DNA of 64,000 nucleotides, taken from the NCBI GenBank assembly GCA_028289605.1, contig JANQON010000017.1, positions 124,001-188,000 of the forward strand, read 5' to 3'. Source of the stretch: Hyphococcus sp. GTDB lineage: Bacteria; Pseudomonadota; Alphaproteobacteria; Caulobacterales; Parvularculaceae. Below, in pieces: positions 17,135 through 25,150 of this stretch (position 1 is its first letter; every line of letters starts with the position of its first letter). Both the position numbers and the translations under genes were made by a program. The notes beneath the pieces were generated by a model that was given only the letters and a program-made list of their open reading frames with translations, was not told the DNA's origin and searched no databases.

Positions 17135-17385
17135 GGCTTCTGTTGCCAGGCGCCCGCGCGCAAAGGCGCGCTAATCTTAGAATGGGCGCCTGAGACGTAT
17201 CGTGACGCCGCAGCTTAACGTCTGTCCATCAAACACGGAAAATGGGGGCTTCTGTTGCCAGGCGCCCGCGCGCGAAGGCGCGCTGACCTTACAATGGGCG
17301 CCTGAGACGTATCGTGACGCTGCGGCCTGACATCTGTCTATCAAACTCAGGAAAAATGAGGGCTTCTGTTGCCAGGCGCCCCCGG
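17135..17385. repeat. Tandem 112-114 bp structured repeats downstream of ssrA
   Basis: The 21-base block starting GGCTTCTGTTGCCAGGCGCC begins at 17135, 17247 and 17361, giving two full units (periods 112 and 114) and a third partial copy that runs into the end of ssrA. Each full unit contains CAGGCGCCC and GGGCGCCTG arms enclosing a GCGCGC hairpin, then a conserved GAGACGTATCGTGACG block and ATCAAAC. No open reading frame is conserved. They lie downstream of ssrA in its direction of transcription. Confidence 0.85.
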
Positions 17386-17700
17386 GCCCCGCCTAGGCCT
17401 TGGATGGGGCCTAGGGCTTTAAGTGCGAGTTACTCGCGCCGCGTTACGCAGCGAGAGCGAACTCTTCCGAATGGTTGTCATTAGCAACTATTCTATGTCG
17501 GCCAAATAACGGAGGCCAACCGGGCGAAAACATCGTCTTTAGACGTCCGTCGATCCTATTTCGGCCCCGCCGCAAGCCCCGCTAAAACAACCCTGACGGG
17601 CGAGTTTTGCGGGAATTCTGGTGGAGCCGCCGGGTACCGCCCCCGGGTCCGATCCGCTTATTGCACGCGTCATTTATCGCCATATCCCGCCGTAGCAGGC
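17385..17700 (-). ncRNA. ssrA: Transfer-messenger RNA, two-piece circularly permuted (alpha-tmRNA)
   Basis: tmRNA rescues stalled ribosomes and tags the nascent peptide for proteolysis. On the minus strand the acceptor piece comes first and ends in GGCGGCTCCACCA at 17619, with a CCGGG/CCCGG stem just before it. About 50 bases of processed spacer (17569-17618) follow, then the coding piece beginning GGGGCCGAAATAGGATCGAC at 17568, the hallmark 5' end of tmRNA. GGGGCCG pairs with CGGCTCC over seven bases including the G-U pair typical of tRNA-Ala-like identity. The tag frame lies at 17444-17485. A CCTAGGCC hairpin at about 17391-17414 follows it. The outer ends (about 17700 and 17385) are estimates. 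The order acceptor-then-coding proves the permutation seen in alphaproteobacteria. Confidence 0.95.
17444..17485 (-). other. ssrA: tmRNA tag reading frame (ANDNHSEEFALAA)
   Basis: The resume codon GCT is at 17483-17485 and the frame ends at TAA 17444-17446, giving 13 codons: ANDNHSEEFALAA. Together with the alanine carried by tmRNA the appended peptide is AANDNHSEEFALAA. ANDN at the start, EEF in the middle and LAA at the end agree with alphaproteobacterial tags; the LAA end is the ClpX signal. Confidence 0.95.
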
Positions 17701-17706
17701 CCCTCA

Positions 17707-17735
17707 CATATAGGCCGCAGACGTAAATTTTTGAA
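17707..17735 (-). promoter_or_regulatory. Possible ssrA promoter
   Basis: On the minus strand TATATG (17707-17712) lies 17 bases after TTCAAA (17730-17735). This would start transcription near 17700, shortly before the acceptor piece. The -35 match is weak. Confidence 0.35.
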
Positions 17736-17838
17736 GACCCCCGCCGATTCCCGAAAATCTGGCAAATTTTGTCAATAATTTGTAATAACTATGCATTATG
17801 TGCGCATCAGCGCCATTGGCGGCCGCAAAGAGGCGACA

Positions 17839-18090
17839 GTGACGACAATGGAACCCGGTGATTTTCGCAAGTGGCGCAAGTCGTTAGACCTGTCCCAAAA
17901 AGATGCAGCCAACATCCTCGGTCTCAAGCGCCGCATGATCCAGTATTATGAAAAGGGCGAACGGGACGGGGAAAAAGTCAAAATCCCTCGATCTGTCCGG
18001 CTCGCCTGCTACGCCATATCCAATGGCATCGCCGATTATCACGGGCCGCACCGTAAGGTGCAAATGATCGAAAAATCCGACGACGCCTAG
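17839..18090 (+). CDS. Small XRE-type helix-turn-helix protein
   Basis: 83 residues from GTG 17839, which has AAAGAGG five bases upstream; ATG 17848 and ATG 17791 are alternative in-frame starts. The helix-turn-helix is clear: FRKWRKSLDLSQKDAANILG, then LKRRMIQYYEKGER, a pattern of Cro/CI-like DNA-binding domains that cover most of the protein. The C-terminal part (SVRLACYAISNGIADYHGP) is family-typical for short alphaproteobacterial XRE proteins. It is transcribed divergently from ssrA, so it could act on that shared upstream region; no operator was identified. Its stop overlaps the stop of the next, convergent gene by four bases. Confidence 0.8.
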   Translation: MTTMEPGDFRKWRKSLDLSQKDAANILGLKRRMIQYYEKGERDGEKVKIPRSVRLACYAISNGIADYHGPHRKVQMIEKSDDA

Positions 18091-18857
18091 GGCCTGGAAA
18101 CGCTGCGCTCGCCGAGTTCGCTTGCGAGTTTCGGAAACGTCGTCTCCGCGATTTCTATCGCCAGCTTCGTGGTAGCCGCGAGCGTCACATCGTCCTCCAG
18201 GTCCCTGGCTTTGGCGTGGGAGGAGAACGCCGTTGCACTGTCTTTTTCGTCAACGGACGTCGTTGCGCTGGCATAGGGGTAGTTGTTTCGGACATCGAAT
18301 AGGAGTGCCGACGCCGCTCCGACGGCGTGAACGCGTCTGCCGGGCGCCAGATACGCGCCGATGAGGGTAAGGTCGGCCAGCGCCAGCTTGCTGTTGCGGA
18401 TTTGCGAAAGGGCGTGCGTTTCATAGACCAGGACGGCGTCCAGGTGTTGTCGCGCGGCGGCGAGACGGATCCGCTCAATCGCCTGGCGCCGGAAAAAAGC
18501 GCGATCGGTCGGCGTCGCATCCCATGCGGGCGCGACCAGGTCGGCGATGAACAAATTGACCGGCGCAACCTCGCCGATGTCGCGGATGATGGGTTCGAAC
18601 GCGCCATGCCATGCGTCGAGTTCCTCGGCGGGAATATCGACAAGGCGCCCGGCCTCGATCCGCGCCAGGCCGATGCGCGCGGGAAAGACAAGGAGCGGCT
18701 CCACATTGGCCGCCGTTTGAAAGGCCTGGTCGTTCGCCAGCGCCGGGACGGCGCGCTCGGCGCCGGCGAGATAGGCGGCGCCGGAAGTCGATTGAATGGA
18801 ACTGGCGCAGCCGGCGGTGAAGATCATCACGCCGACGGCGAAATAGATAAAGCGCAT
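18087..18857 (-). CDS. Lipoprotein of unknown function
   Basis: 256 residues with a lipoprotein signal (FAVGVMIFTAGC, lipid-carrying Cys at about residue 17). The mature protein has a mixed alpha/beta pattern: LLVFPARIGLARIEAGRL, then PVNLFIADLVAPAW and HLDAVLVYETHALSQI, which resembles Caulobacterales-type lipoproteins that present as soluble periplasmic domains. No catalytic motif is seen and I do not name a function. It shares a four-base CTAG with the stop of the XRE gene and lies about 0.1 kb downstream of the DUF4153 gene on the same strand. Confidence 0.75.
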   Translation of the reverse strand: MRFIYFAVGVMIFTAGCASSIQSTSGAAYLAGAERAVPALANDQAFQTAANVEPLLVFPARIGLARIEAGRLVDIPAEELDAWHGAFEPIIRDIGEVAPVNLFIADLVAPAWDATPTDRAFFRRQAIERIRLAAARQHLDAVLVYETHALSQIRNSKLALADLTLIGAYLAPGRRVHAVGAASALLFDVRNNYPYASATTSVDEKDSATAFSSHAKARDLEDDVTLAATTKLAIEIAETTFPKLASELGERSVSRP

Positions 18858-18964
18858 GCGTTGTCTCCCTCATGCGCCCATCCAGCCCCGGTCAGGATAG
18901 AATTCGTTTTGCGGCGGATTTGGGGCGCGTCGACGCGCGCGACCATGACGGTTCGGTAAGGACG

Positions 18965-20458
18965 CTATTCGTCCGGTTGATCCGTAGCCGGATCGTCTGC
19001 GCCGGTTTCGGCTCCCTCCGGGTTGAATTCAAGGGTTTCCGGGCCGGCCGGCGGCGCCGGCTGTTCCGGTTCAGGAACCGCCGTGGGGACGAGATCGGGG
19101 TTGTCATATTCCCACCGGCTCTTGGCGGCGCGCACGCGCGCGACTTCGTCGCCGATAATGTCCGCTTCGGGATGAGCGTCGAGCGCCAGAAGCCTGTCGA
19201 GCGCCTTGTCTCCATAGACGCCGAGTTCAAATCGCAAAAAGCCGAAGTCGAACTCTTCCGCAGAGATTTTTTCCGTCGCCAGGAGCCGGTACTGGCTTTG
19301 GGCGCTCATCGCCCAGGGATTGGCGATCGGACTGGCCAGCGCCGTGAGCACGACGACCCAGGCGAGCGCCATGACCATATTCAGCGGGCCCACGAGCGGC
19401 ATCCATCTCTTGCCGCGCCAATTGATCTCGGTGGCGAGCCCCGCAAGACAGACAAGGGCGTAAGCAGCGGCGAGGCCGTTGACGGCGAAGGCCGCAATGC
19501 GCGGCGGCGTCAGTCCGTATTGCTCGACCCGCATGCCGATCGCCGCAAAGCCAAGCCCCGCATAGATCGGAAAACCCACCAGCGTGACAATGGTGGCGAG
19601 GCGCAGCCATAGCGGCGGCGGCGCGGCTTCGCCGTTCTGGTAGACGCCGTTGAAGATGAGCATGCCGGCCAGCGCCAGCGCCAGGATTTGCGCGCTCGCA
19701 AACGGCCTGTCGAAGATGGCGTCAACGCCTTTAACGGCGAGGACGAGCAGGATGGTGGCGGTAAAAACCGCCGTAATCAAAATGAGGATGCGCGACAGCA
19801 GCAACAAGACGAACCGCAAGGCGCCGAGCACCGATTGCTGGCCGCGCATCATAGCGATGGATACGCCGCCGACCGCGCCGAGGAACGGGAAGATAAACCA
19901 GGGCTCCTGAAAGAGGTCGTTGAAAAAAGTAACGTCCAGCTCTTTCAGCAACCGCGCCCAGACGAAGAGCAATATGAGCGCGAGCCCCGCGAAGAGCTTC
20001 GCGCCGCCGGCGATCAGCGGCATGGTCAGGCCATGGAAAAAGACCGCCGCGTAACGCGGCGGTGCGCCGGATTCCAGAACCGCCTTGACCAGCACGACGA
20101 GGATGTAGGCGACAAGGCCGCGGCTCGCCAGAAACCACGCAACCAGCGGAAACGCGGAAAGGTTCTGTTCTTCTCCAGCGCCTTTCGAGGCGAGGTAGTA
20201 GTCCGGGCCAAACAAAAAGGCGGCGATAGCGAATGCGCCGAGGCCTGCCCCGACAAGGCGGTCGCGCTCGGCCAGCAGGAGATAGCCGGCGGCGGCGGTG
20301 ACGATAAAAAACAGGGATGCGATCGGCAGCGGCGCTTCGTCGCTGTCGTCGATCCAGAACTCAGTCACGCCGTAGACCGCGGCGCCGGTCAGAAGGCCGA
20401 TCACCAAGCCCGCCAGCGCCAGGCCCTTGCCGGAATCTGTTGTCTCGTCGTTTTTCAT
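18965..20458 (-). CDS. DUF4153 family inner-membrane protein
   Basis: A 497-residue polytopic protein with about twelve to thirteen hydrophobic segments and a soluble C-terminal tail rich in Pro, Glu and Asp. ATG 20458 is used; the frame runs 15 bases further to a TTG that lacks support. Motifs such as [39 protein letters not shown] and [14 protein letters not shown] are typical of DUF4153 (the YGLTP.R segment is the most conserved part). The biochemical role is unknown. It is divergent from thyA. Confidence 0.85.
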   Translation of the reverse strand: MKNDETTDSGKGLALAGLVIGLLTGAAVYGVTEFWIDDSDEAPLPIASLFFIVTAAAGYLLLAERDRLVGAGLGAFAIAAFLFGPDYYLASKGAGEEQNLSAFPLVAWFLASRGLVAYILVVLVKAVLESGAPPRYAAVFFHGLTMPLIAGGAKLFAGLALILLFVWARLLKELDVTFFNDLFQEPWFIFPFLGAVGGVSIAMMRGQQSVLGALRFVLLLLSRILILITAVFTATILLVLAVKGVDAIFDRPFASAQILALALAGMLIFNGVYQNGEAAPPPLWLRLATIVTLVGFPIYAGLGFAAIGMRVEQYGLTPPRIAAFAVNGLAAAYALVCLAGLATEINWRGKRWMPLVGPLNMVMALAWVVVLTALASPIANPWAMSAQSQYRLLATEKISAEEFDFGFLRFELGVYGDKALDRLLALDAHPEADIIGDEVARVRAAKSRWEYDNPDLVPTAVPEPEQPAPPAGPETLEFNPEGAETGADDPATDQPDE

Positions 20459-20606
20459 GCCCCGCCTCGTCAAGCGCCTGGCGTCGCGGTCTCGGCCGCG
20501 CTATCGCCTGTCCGAGCCTAGCACTTACAGGAACGGGGAAAAAGCGGTCGCGACGGACGCGGCCGGCTTGCTAATATGCCTTTCCTCACAGCGATTCGAA
20601 GGAATT

Positions 20607-21401
20607 ATGCGGCAATATCTCGATCTACTGGAGCGGGTCCTCAAAGAGGGCGATTCGCGTCTTGATCGCACCGGCGTCGGCGCGCGATCGGTTTTCGGGC
20701 ACCAGATGCGGTTTGACCTTTCGGCGGGGTTTCCCCTCGTCACGACCAAGAAACTCCACACAAAATCAATTGTACACGAATTAATCTGGTTTCTGTCCGG
20801 CGACACGAACATTTCCTATCTCAAGGACAACGGCGTATCGATCTGGGATGAATGGGCCGACGAAAACGGAGACCTCGGCCCCGTTTACGGCAAGCAGTGG
20901 CGGTCATGGGCCGGCGCCGACGGGCGGACGGTCGACCAGATTGCCTGGGTCGTCGATGAGATCATGGGCAATCCGTCCTCGCGCCGGCTGGTCGTGAGCG
21001 CCTGGAACCCGGCGGAGATCGGCGATATGGCGCTGGCGCCGTGTCACTGTCTGTTTCAGTTTTTCGTCGCAGAGGGACGCCTGTCCTGTCAGCTCTACCA
21101 GCGCTCGGGGGACGTTTTCCTCGGCGTGCCGTTCAACATTGCGTCCTACGCGTTGCTGACCGAAATGATGGCTCAGGTCTGCGGCCTGAAAGCGGGCGAA
21201 TTCATTCACACCCTGGGTGATGCGCATCTTTACAACAATCATGTGGAGCAGGCCGAAACCCAGCTGACGCGGTCGCCCGGACCCTTGCCGACGCTGCGGC
21301 TCAACACCGACGCCAAAAGCATTTTCGATTTCCGTTACGACGACATCGTCTTTGAAAATTATCAGGCGCAGCCGCACATCAAAGCGCCGGTCGCGGTATG
21401 A
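20607..21401 (+). CDS. thyA: Thymidylate synthase
   Basis: Makes dTMP from dUMP using methylene-tetrahydrofolate, releasing dihydrofolate. 264 residues from ATG 20607 (ribosome site GAAGGAA). The active-site motif [10 protein letters not shown] with nucleophile C146 is present, as are the arginine-rich phosphate-binding [12 protein letters not shown] and the [11 protein letters not shown] loop. It is the first gene of a tight operon: its stop overlaps the GNAT start (ATGA), which in turn overlaps folA, the enzyme that recycles the dihydrofolate made here. Confidence 0.97.
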   Translation: MRQYLDLLERVLKEGDSRLDRTGVGARSVFGHQMRFDLSAGFPLVTTKKLHTKSIVHELIWFLSGDTNISYLKDNGVSIWDEWADENGDLGPVYGKQWRSWAGADGRTVDQIAWVVDEIMGNPSSRRLVVSAWNPAEIGDMALAPCHCLFQFFVAEGRLSCQLYQRSGDVFLGVPFNIASYALLTEMMAQVCGLKAGEFIHTLGDAHLYNNHVEQAETQLTRSPGPLPTLRLNTDAKSIFDFRYDDIVFENYQAQPHIKAPVAV

Positions 21402-21892
21402 GCGCTGTCATTCGCCGCGCAGCGCCGGGGGACGAGGCGATCATTCTCGCCTTCATCCGCGAGCTGGCGGCCTATGAAAAGCTTGAACATGAGGTCATTG
21501 CGACAGAATCGGATCTGAAAAGCACGCTCTTTTGCGATCATCCGAAAGCCTTCGCCCTGATCGCCGAGGACGACGCTGGTCCTTGCGGCTTCGCGCTCTA
21601 CTTTTTCAACTACTCGACTTTTCTGGGGCGGCACGGCCTTTACCTGGAAGATCTCTATGTGCGCGAGGATCGCCGCGGGGCGGGCGTCGGCAAAGCGCTG
21701 CTGGCGCGGCTCGCCGCCATCGCTGAGGAGAACCATTGCGGGCGCATGGAATGGTGGGTTCTTGACTGGAACGCGCCGTCCATCGCGTTTTACAAGTCCC
21801 TGGGGGCCGACGCGATGGATGAGTGGACGGTGTATCGGCTGACCGGCCCCGCGCTCAAAAGTCTCGCTGCAGAGGACGGCGCGCTATCGTGA
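21398..21892 (+). CDS. GNAT-family N-acetyltransferase
   Basis: 164 residues, overlapping thyA by four bases (ATGA). The fold is shown by the N-terminal [18 protein letters not shown], the beta-bulge [22 protein letters not shown] (acetyl-CoA-binding Q/RxxGxG/A pattern as RRGAGVGK) and [25 protein letters not shown]. This resembles the diamine/spermidine-type acetyltransferases, which have the same EDLYV...RG.G.GKALL and WNAP.I.FY pattern, so a small amine substrate is possible but not shown. It sits inside the thyA-folA operon and is coupled to both by overlapping codons. Confidence 0.88.
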   Translation: MSAVIRRAAPGDEAIILAFIRELAAYEKLEHEVIATESDLKSTLFCDHPKAFALIAEDDAGPCGFALYFFNYSTFLGRHGLYLEDLYVREDRRGAGVGKALLARLAAIAEENHCGRMEWWVLDWNAPSIAFYKSLGADAMDEWTVYRLTGPALKSLAAEDGALS

Positions 21893-22395
21893 AACTCTCC
21901 CTAGTTGTGGCAATGGCCGAGGACGGCGTTATCGGAAGGGACGGACAACTCCCCTGGCGCATTCGCGACGATCTCGCCTGGTTCAAAAAGAACACGATGG
22001 GCAAACCGATGATCATGGGGCGCAAGACGTTTCAATCCATCGGCAAACCGCTGCCGGGCCGGGACAGCATCGTGCTGACCCGGGCGCCGTCTTTTGCGGC
22101 GCCGGGCGCTTTCGTCGCGCGCTCCGTCGAGGGCGCGCTGACGCTGGCGGAAGCCTGCGCCGCCGCGCGCGGGGCGTCGGAGATTTGCGTGATCGGCGGC
22201 GGGGAAATCTATGCGCAGACCATTGACCGGGCGGACCGCATCTATTTGACCGAGGTTCATGCCAAACTCGACGGCGACGCTGTCTTTCCCGCCCTTGATT
22301 CGGGCAAATGGGCGAAAGAGCGCGTCGGCGCGTGCGGGCAAACCCCGCAGAACGAGTATGCTTGCGAATTTTTCATCCTGGACCGGCGACGCTAG
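21889..22395 (+). CDS. folA: Dihydrofolate reductase
   Basis: Reduces dihydrofolate to tetrahydrofolate with NADPH. The GTG at 21889 overlaps the GNAT stop (GTGA) and opens 168 residues beginning [23 protein letters not shown], the normal family start; upstream codons in frame have no such match. Conserved segments: DGQLPWRIRDDLAWFK (substrate Asp in the LPW..R.DL helix), GKPMIMGRKTFQSIGKPLPGR (NADPH-binding) and ICVIGGGEIYAQ. Third gene of the thyA operon, directly supporting the same pathway. Confidence 0.96.
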   Translation: MKLSLVVAMAEDGVIGRDGQLPWRIRDDLAWFKKNTMGKPMIMGRKTFQSIGKPLPGRDSIVLTRAPSFAAPGAFVARSVEGALTLAEACAAARGASEICVIGGGEIYAQTIDRADRIYLTEVHAKLDGDAVFPALDSGKWAKERVGACGQTPQNEYACEFFILDRRR

Positions 22396-22597
22396 CGACG
22401 CCCGGAAGCCTTTATTTTGAAGCGATTTGGCAAGGTCTGGGAAAGCAATTAAGCGCAAGATTGCACTGACGCGGTCCGCGAATCGATGCCATTGGGCGCG
22501 ATAGCGGCTAAGATGGCCGTATCGTGATTGGGCCGCCCGTTGGCGGGTTCCGCAGCCGAGATGTCGGCGGGCCGACAGACGAAGAAGGAGGGGGACG

Positions 22598-23923
22598 ATG
22601 CATCGTCCTGTTGCAAGATTATTGAGCGGTTTCGCCGCAACGGCGCTGGCCTGCGGCGCCGCCCAGGCGCAGAGCTTTAACGTCGCCTGCGTCAAAGGCG
22701 AGGACAGCCGCAGAATTGAAATCATCACGCCGGGCGCGGTCGGCAAGTCCTGCGACGTGCAGTACGCGCAAGGCGGGGTCACCAGAACGCCCTATCATGC
22801 GAACAACTCGCTGGGCTTTTGCGAAACCAAGGCGAACGAAATCGTCGGTAAACTGATCGCCGGCGGTTATGCGTGCGGTCAAGAAGGTGGGCCGTTGACC
22901 GCTGAAGCCCGGCCTGCGCCGGCGCCGGAACCGCAACAGACGGCGCAGGCCCCAGCGCCGGCCCCAACGACCGCCTCTGCGCCAGAGCCGCAGCAAACGC
23001 AGCCGCAGCCAGCCGCGCCGCAGCCGAGTGAGCCGGAAACGGCGCCGGCCCGCCCAGCGCAGCAGAGTTCGGCGGCGGCTGAACCGGCGCCGGAACCGCA
23101 ACCCGTTCAACAAACGCCGCCGCCCGCCGTCGTCACGCCAGCTGCGTCGCCGGCCGTGAACGCCGCGCCGGCCCCGCAACCGGCCGTGCAAACCGGACCC
23201 AGCCGTCAAACACCGCAAGCGGCGCAACCCTCCGCCGCGCCGGAGCCCGTCGCGCCGCAGATCGAAGAGACATCGCTCGCCGATGTTGCAGCGCCGCCAG
23301 AAGAGCCGGCGGAGACCTTGTCGGAGCCGACCCCGTCGGTGGCGACGCGCGGTCCCGCTGCGCTGCAGGGCGACAAACTTGAGAATGTGCAACGGGCCGC
23401 GGCGCCGATCCCCGCGGGCCGCCTGGTCGGCGCGGAGCCTGAAGCCGAACCGGCGCCGGAGCCGGCGGTTGAACGCGTCGCTGCGGCGCCGTCGGAGCCG
23501 GAAGCTGCGCCGGCGGTCAGGAGACCGACGCCGCGCGCTGGATTCCGCAAGCCGGAAGACGTCATCCTCGCGACGCTGGACGCCCAGGCGGCGGCCTGGA
23601 ACGAAGGCAATTTGCCTGCGTTCATGGATATTTACTGGAAGGACGACAGCCTGAAATTCGTCTCCGGCAAGACCATCACGAAAGGTTGGCAGACGACCAT
23701 GAAGCGCTATCGCGATCGGTATGCGGACGAATCAGGGCTTGGTCAGCTGTCCTTTGAAAGAACCGATGTGGAAATGGTGACCGAGGACGTCGCCGTTGTC
23801 ACCGGCCGTTTCAACCATGTGAAAAACGATGAGCAATCGAGCGGCGTCTTTTCTCTGGTGATGCGCCAGGATCGCGGCGTGTGGCGCATTGTCCACGATC
23901 ACACCGCGCCCGACACGCCTTAA
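22598..23923 (+). CDS. Secreted protein with Pro/Ala-rich linker and SnoaL/DUF4440-like C-terminal domain
   Basis: 441 residues; GGAGGGGGACG is a strong ribosome site before ATG 22598. A signal peptide ends near QAQS. An N-terminal cysteine-bearing module follows (about 25-100: FNVACVKGEDSRRIEIITPG, CDVQYAQGG, GFCETKANEIVGKL, GGYACG; four cysteines). A very long low-complexity linker of Pro, Ala, Gln and Glu covers about 105-305. The C-terminal 125 residues, with ILATLDAQAAAWNEGNLPAF, YWKDDSLKFVSGKTITKGW and VWRIVHDHTAP, form an NTF2-like DUF4440/SnoaL domain, known in proteins whose ligand is often unknown. Function cannot be assigned. Its stop overlaps that of the convergent mrp gene by four bases. 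Confidence 0.75.
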   Translation: MHRPVARLLSGFAATALACGAAQAQSFNVACVKGEDSRRIEIITPGAVGKSCDVQYAQGGVTRTPYHANNSLGFCETKANEIVGKLIAGGYACGQEGGPLTAEARPAPAPEPQQTAQAPAPAPTTASAPEPQQTQPQPAAPQPSEPETAPARPAQQSSAAAEPAPEPQPVQQTPPPAVVTPAASPAVNAAPAPQPAVQTGPSRQTPQAAQPSAAPEPVAPQIEETSLADVAAPPEEPAETLSEPTPSVATRGPAALQGDKLENVQRAAAPIPAGRLVGAEPEAEPAPEPAVERVAAAPSEPEAAPAVRRPTPRAGFRKPEDVILATLDAQAAAWNEGNLPAFMDIYWKDDSLKFVSGKTITKGWQTTMKRYRDRYADESGLGQLSFERTDVEMVTEDVAVVTGRFNHVKNDEQSSGVFSLVMRQDRGVWRIVHDHTAPDTP

Positions 23924-25014
23924 AGCGCAATCGCTTCTGCGATTTTCGCCGCCAGTCTCGCAAACTCTTCCGCCGCCGGATGATCTTGCCCGGCGAGCGG
24001 CGCGCCGTCGTCAGACGCCTGGCGAAGTTCCGGCATAATCGGCAACGCCCCAAGGAACGGCGCGTCCAGTTCCGCAGCCGCTCTCTCTGCGCCGCCTTTT
24101 CCGAAGAGAAAGGTTTTTTCCCCGTTTGCTGCTTGCAGCCAGGCCATGTTTTCTATGACGCCGAGCACCTGGATGTCGGTTTTGCGAAAGAGTTGGACGC
24201 CGCGCCGAACATCGGCAAGCGCCATTTCCTGCGGCGTTGAAACCACCACCGCGCCGGTAAGGCGTTTCGACTGAACGAGGGACAAATGCGCATCGCCCGT
24301 GCCGGGCGGAGTGTCGACGATGAGAATATCGAGCGGCCCCCACGCGACGTCGCGCATCAGTTGCTTCAAAGCGCCCATGACCATAGGGCCGCGCCAGGCG
24401 AGGGCCTGTTCCGGATCGACGAGAAAGCCGATCGACATGATCGACACGCCATGCGCCGATAGGGGCTGGATTTTGTCGTCCTCCGTCTGCGCCTTCTCGG
24501 AGACGCCGAAAATCGTCGGCGCCGACGGGCCGTAAATGTCCGCATCAAGAAAACCGGTTTTGAAGCCGGCGCGGGCGAACGCGACCGCGATATTCGCGGC
24601 GACGGTCGACTTGCCGACGCCGCCCTTGCCGGACGCGACGGCGATGACGGCCTTGACGTCGCCGAGCGCGTCGCCCTGATCCTGCCGGGGCTTTCGTCCA
24701 AGGCCGAAGGGGTTGTCGTGGCCGCCCCGCGCCGCAGGGGCGGGCGGACTGGCCGGCTGCGCCGCGTGGGATGTGGCGACCGCCGAGACGGCGGTGACCC
24801 CCTCGACCGCTTCGGCCGCCGCTTTCGCCTGTTGCAACAGCGCTTCGGCGCGAATTCTGTCCGCGTCGGCGAGAGACAGCGTGAAGCGCACGCGGCCGTC
24901 CGGGTCGACCTCGAGGCCTTGCACGGCTCCGTTTCCAACGATGTTTCGTCGGGTCTGCGGGTCGTTGACCGCTGAAAGCGCGTTTCGGACGCGAATGACC
25001 AAGGGTTGTGTCAA
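23920..25014 (-). CDS. mrp: Mrp/ApbC-type iron-sulfur cluster carrier ATPase
   Basis: A P-loop ATPase that carries and transfers [4Fe-4S] clusters to apo-proteins. The start is taken as TTG 25014 because AAAGG lies just upstream and the product then begins LTQPLVIRVRNALSAVNDPQTRRNIV, an MIP18-type domain (DUF59) of about 85 residues. After a Pro/Ala-rich linker comes the ATPase: IAVASGKGGVGKSTVAANIA (deviant Walker A with both Lys), DADIYGPSAPTIF, LIVDTPPGTGDAHLS (Walker B) and LGVIENMAWL. The paired CxxC expected for cluster binding near the C-terminus (family often CPHCG) is not visible here, where MAWLQAANGEKTFLFGKGG stands in its place, so cluster binding at that site is doubtful. 364 residues. 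Confidence 0.92.
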   Translation of the reverse strand: MTQPLVIRVRNALSAVNDPQTRRNIVGNGAVQGLEVDPDGRVRFTLSLADADRIRAEALLQQAKAAAEAVEGVTAVSAVATSHAAQPASPPAPAARGGHDNPFGLGRKPRQDQGDALGDVKAVIAVASGKGGVGKSTVAANIAVAFARAGFKTGFLDADIYGPSAPTIFGVSEKAQTEDDKIQPLSAHGVSIMSIGFLVDPEQALAWRGPMVMGALKQLMRDVAWGPLDILIVDTPPGTGDAHLSLVQSKRLTGAVVVSTPQEMALADVRRGVQLFRKTDIQVLGVIENMAWLQAANGEKTFLFGKGGAERAAAELDAPFLGALPIMPELRQASDDGAPLAGQDHPAAEEFARLAAKIAEAIAL

Positions 25015-25150
25015 TTTTAGCCTTTGTTTTTGCTGAAAAAGCGGGCTCCGCGCGTTGCGCGGCGCAAAATCAGTGACATATATACGCCAGCGCAGCGCCC
25101 GGCCAATGGCCGCGAGCGCGCAGCAAGGAAGATAAACAAAGAGAGGCTGA

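Noticed and set aside
17135..17385. Tandem repeats as a CRISPR array
   Set aside because: Units are over 110 bases, nearly identical along their length, with no short repeat plus unique spacers and no cas genes.
17569..17618. A tRNA gene next to ssrA
   Set aside because: The tRNA-like sequence is the acceptor domain of the permuted tmRNA; the cloverleaf with anticodon arm is absent.
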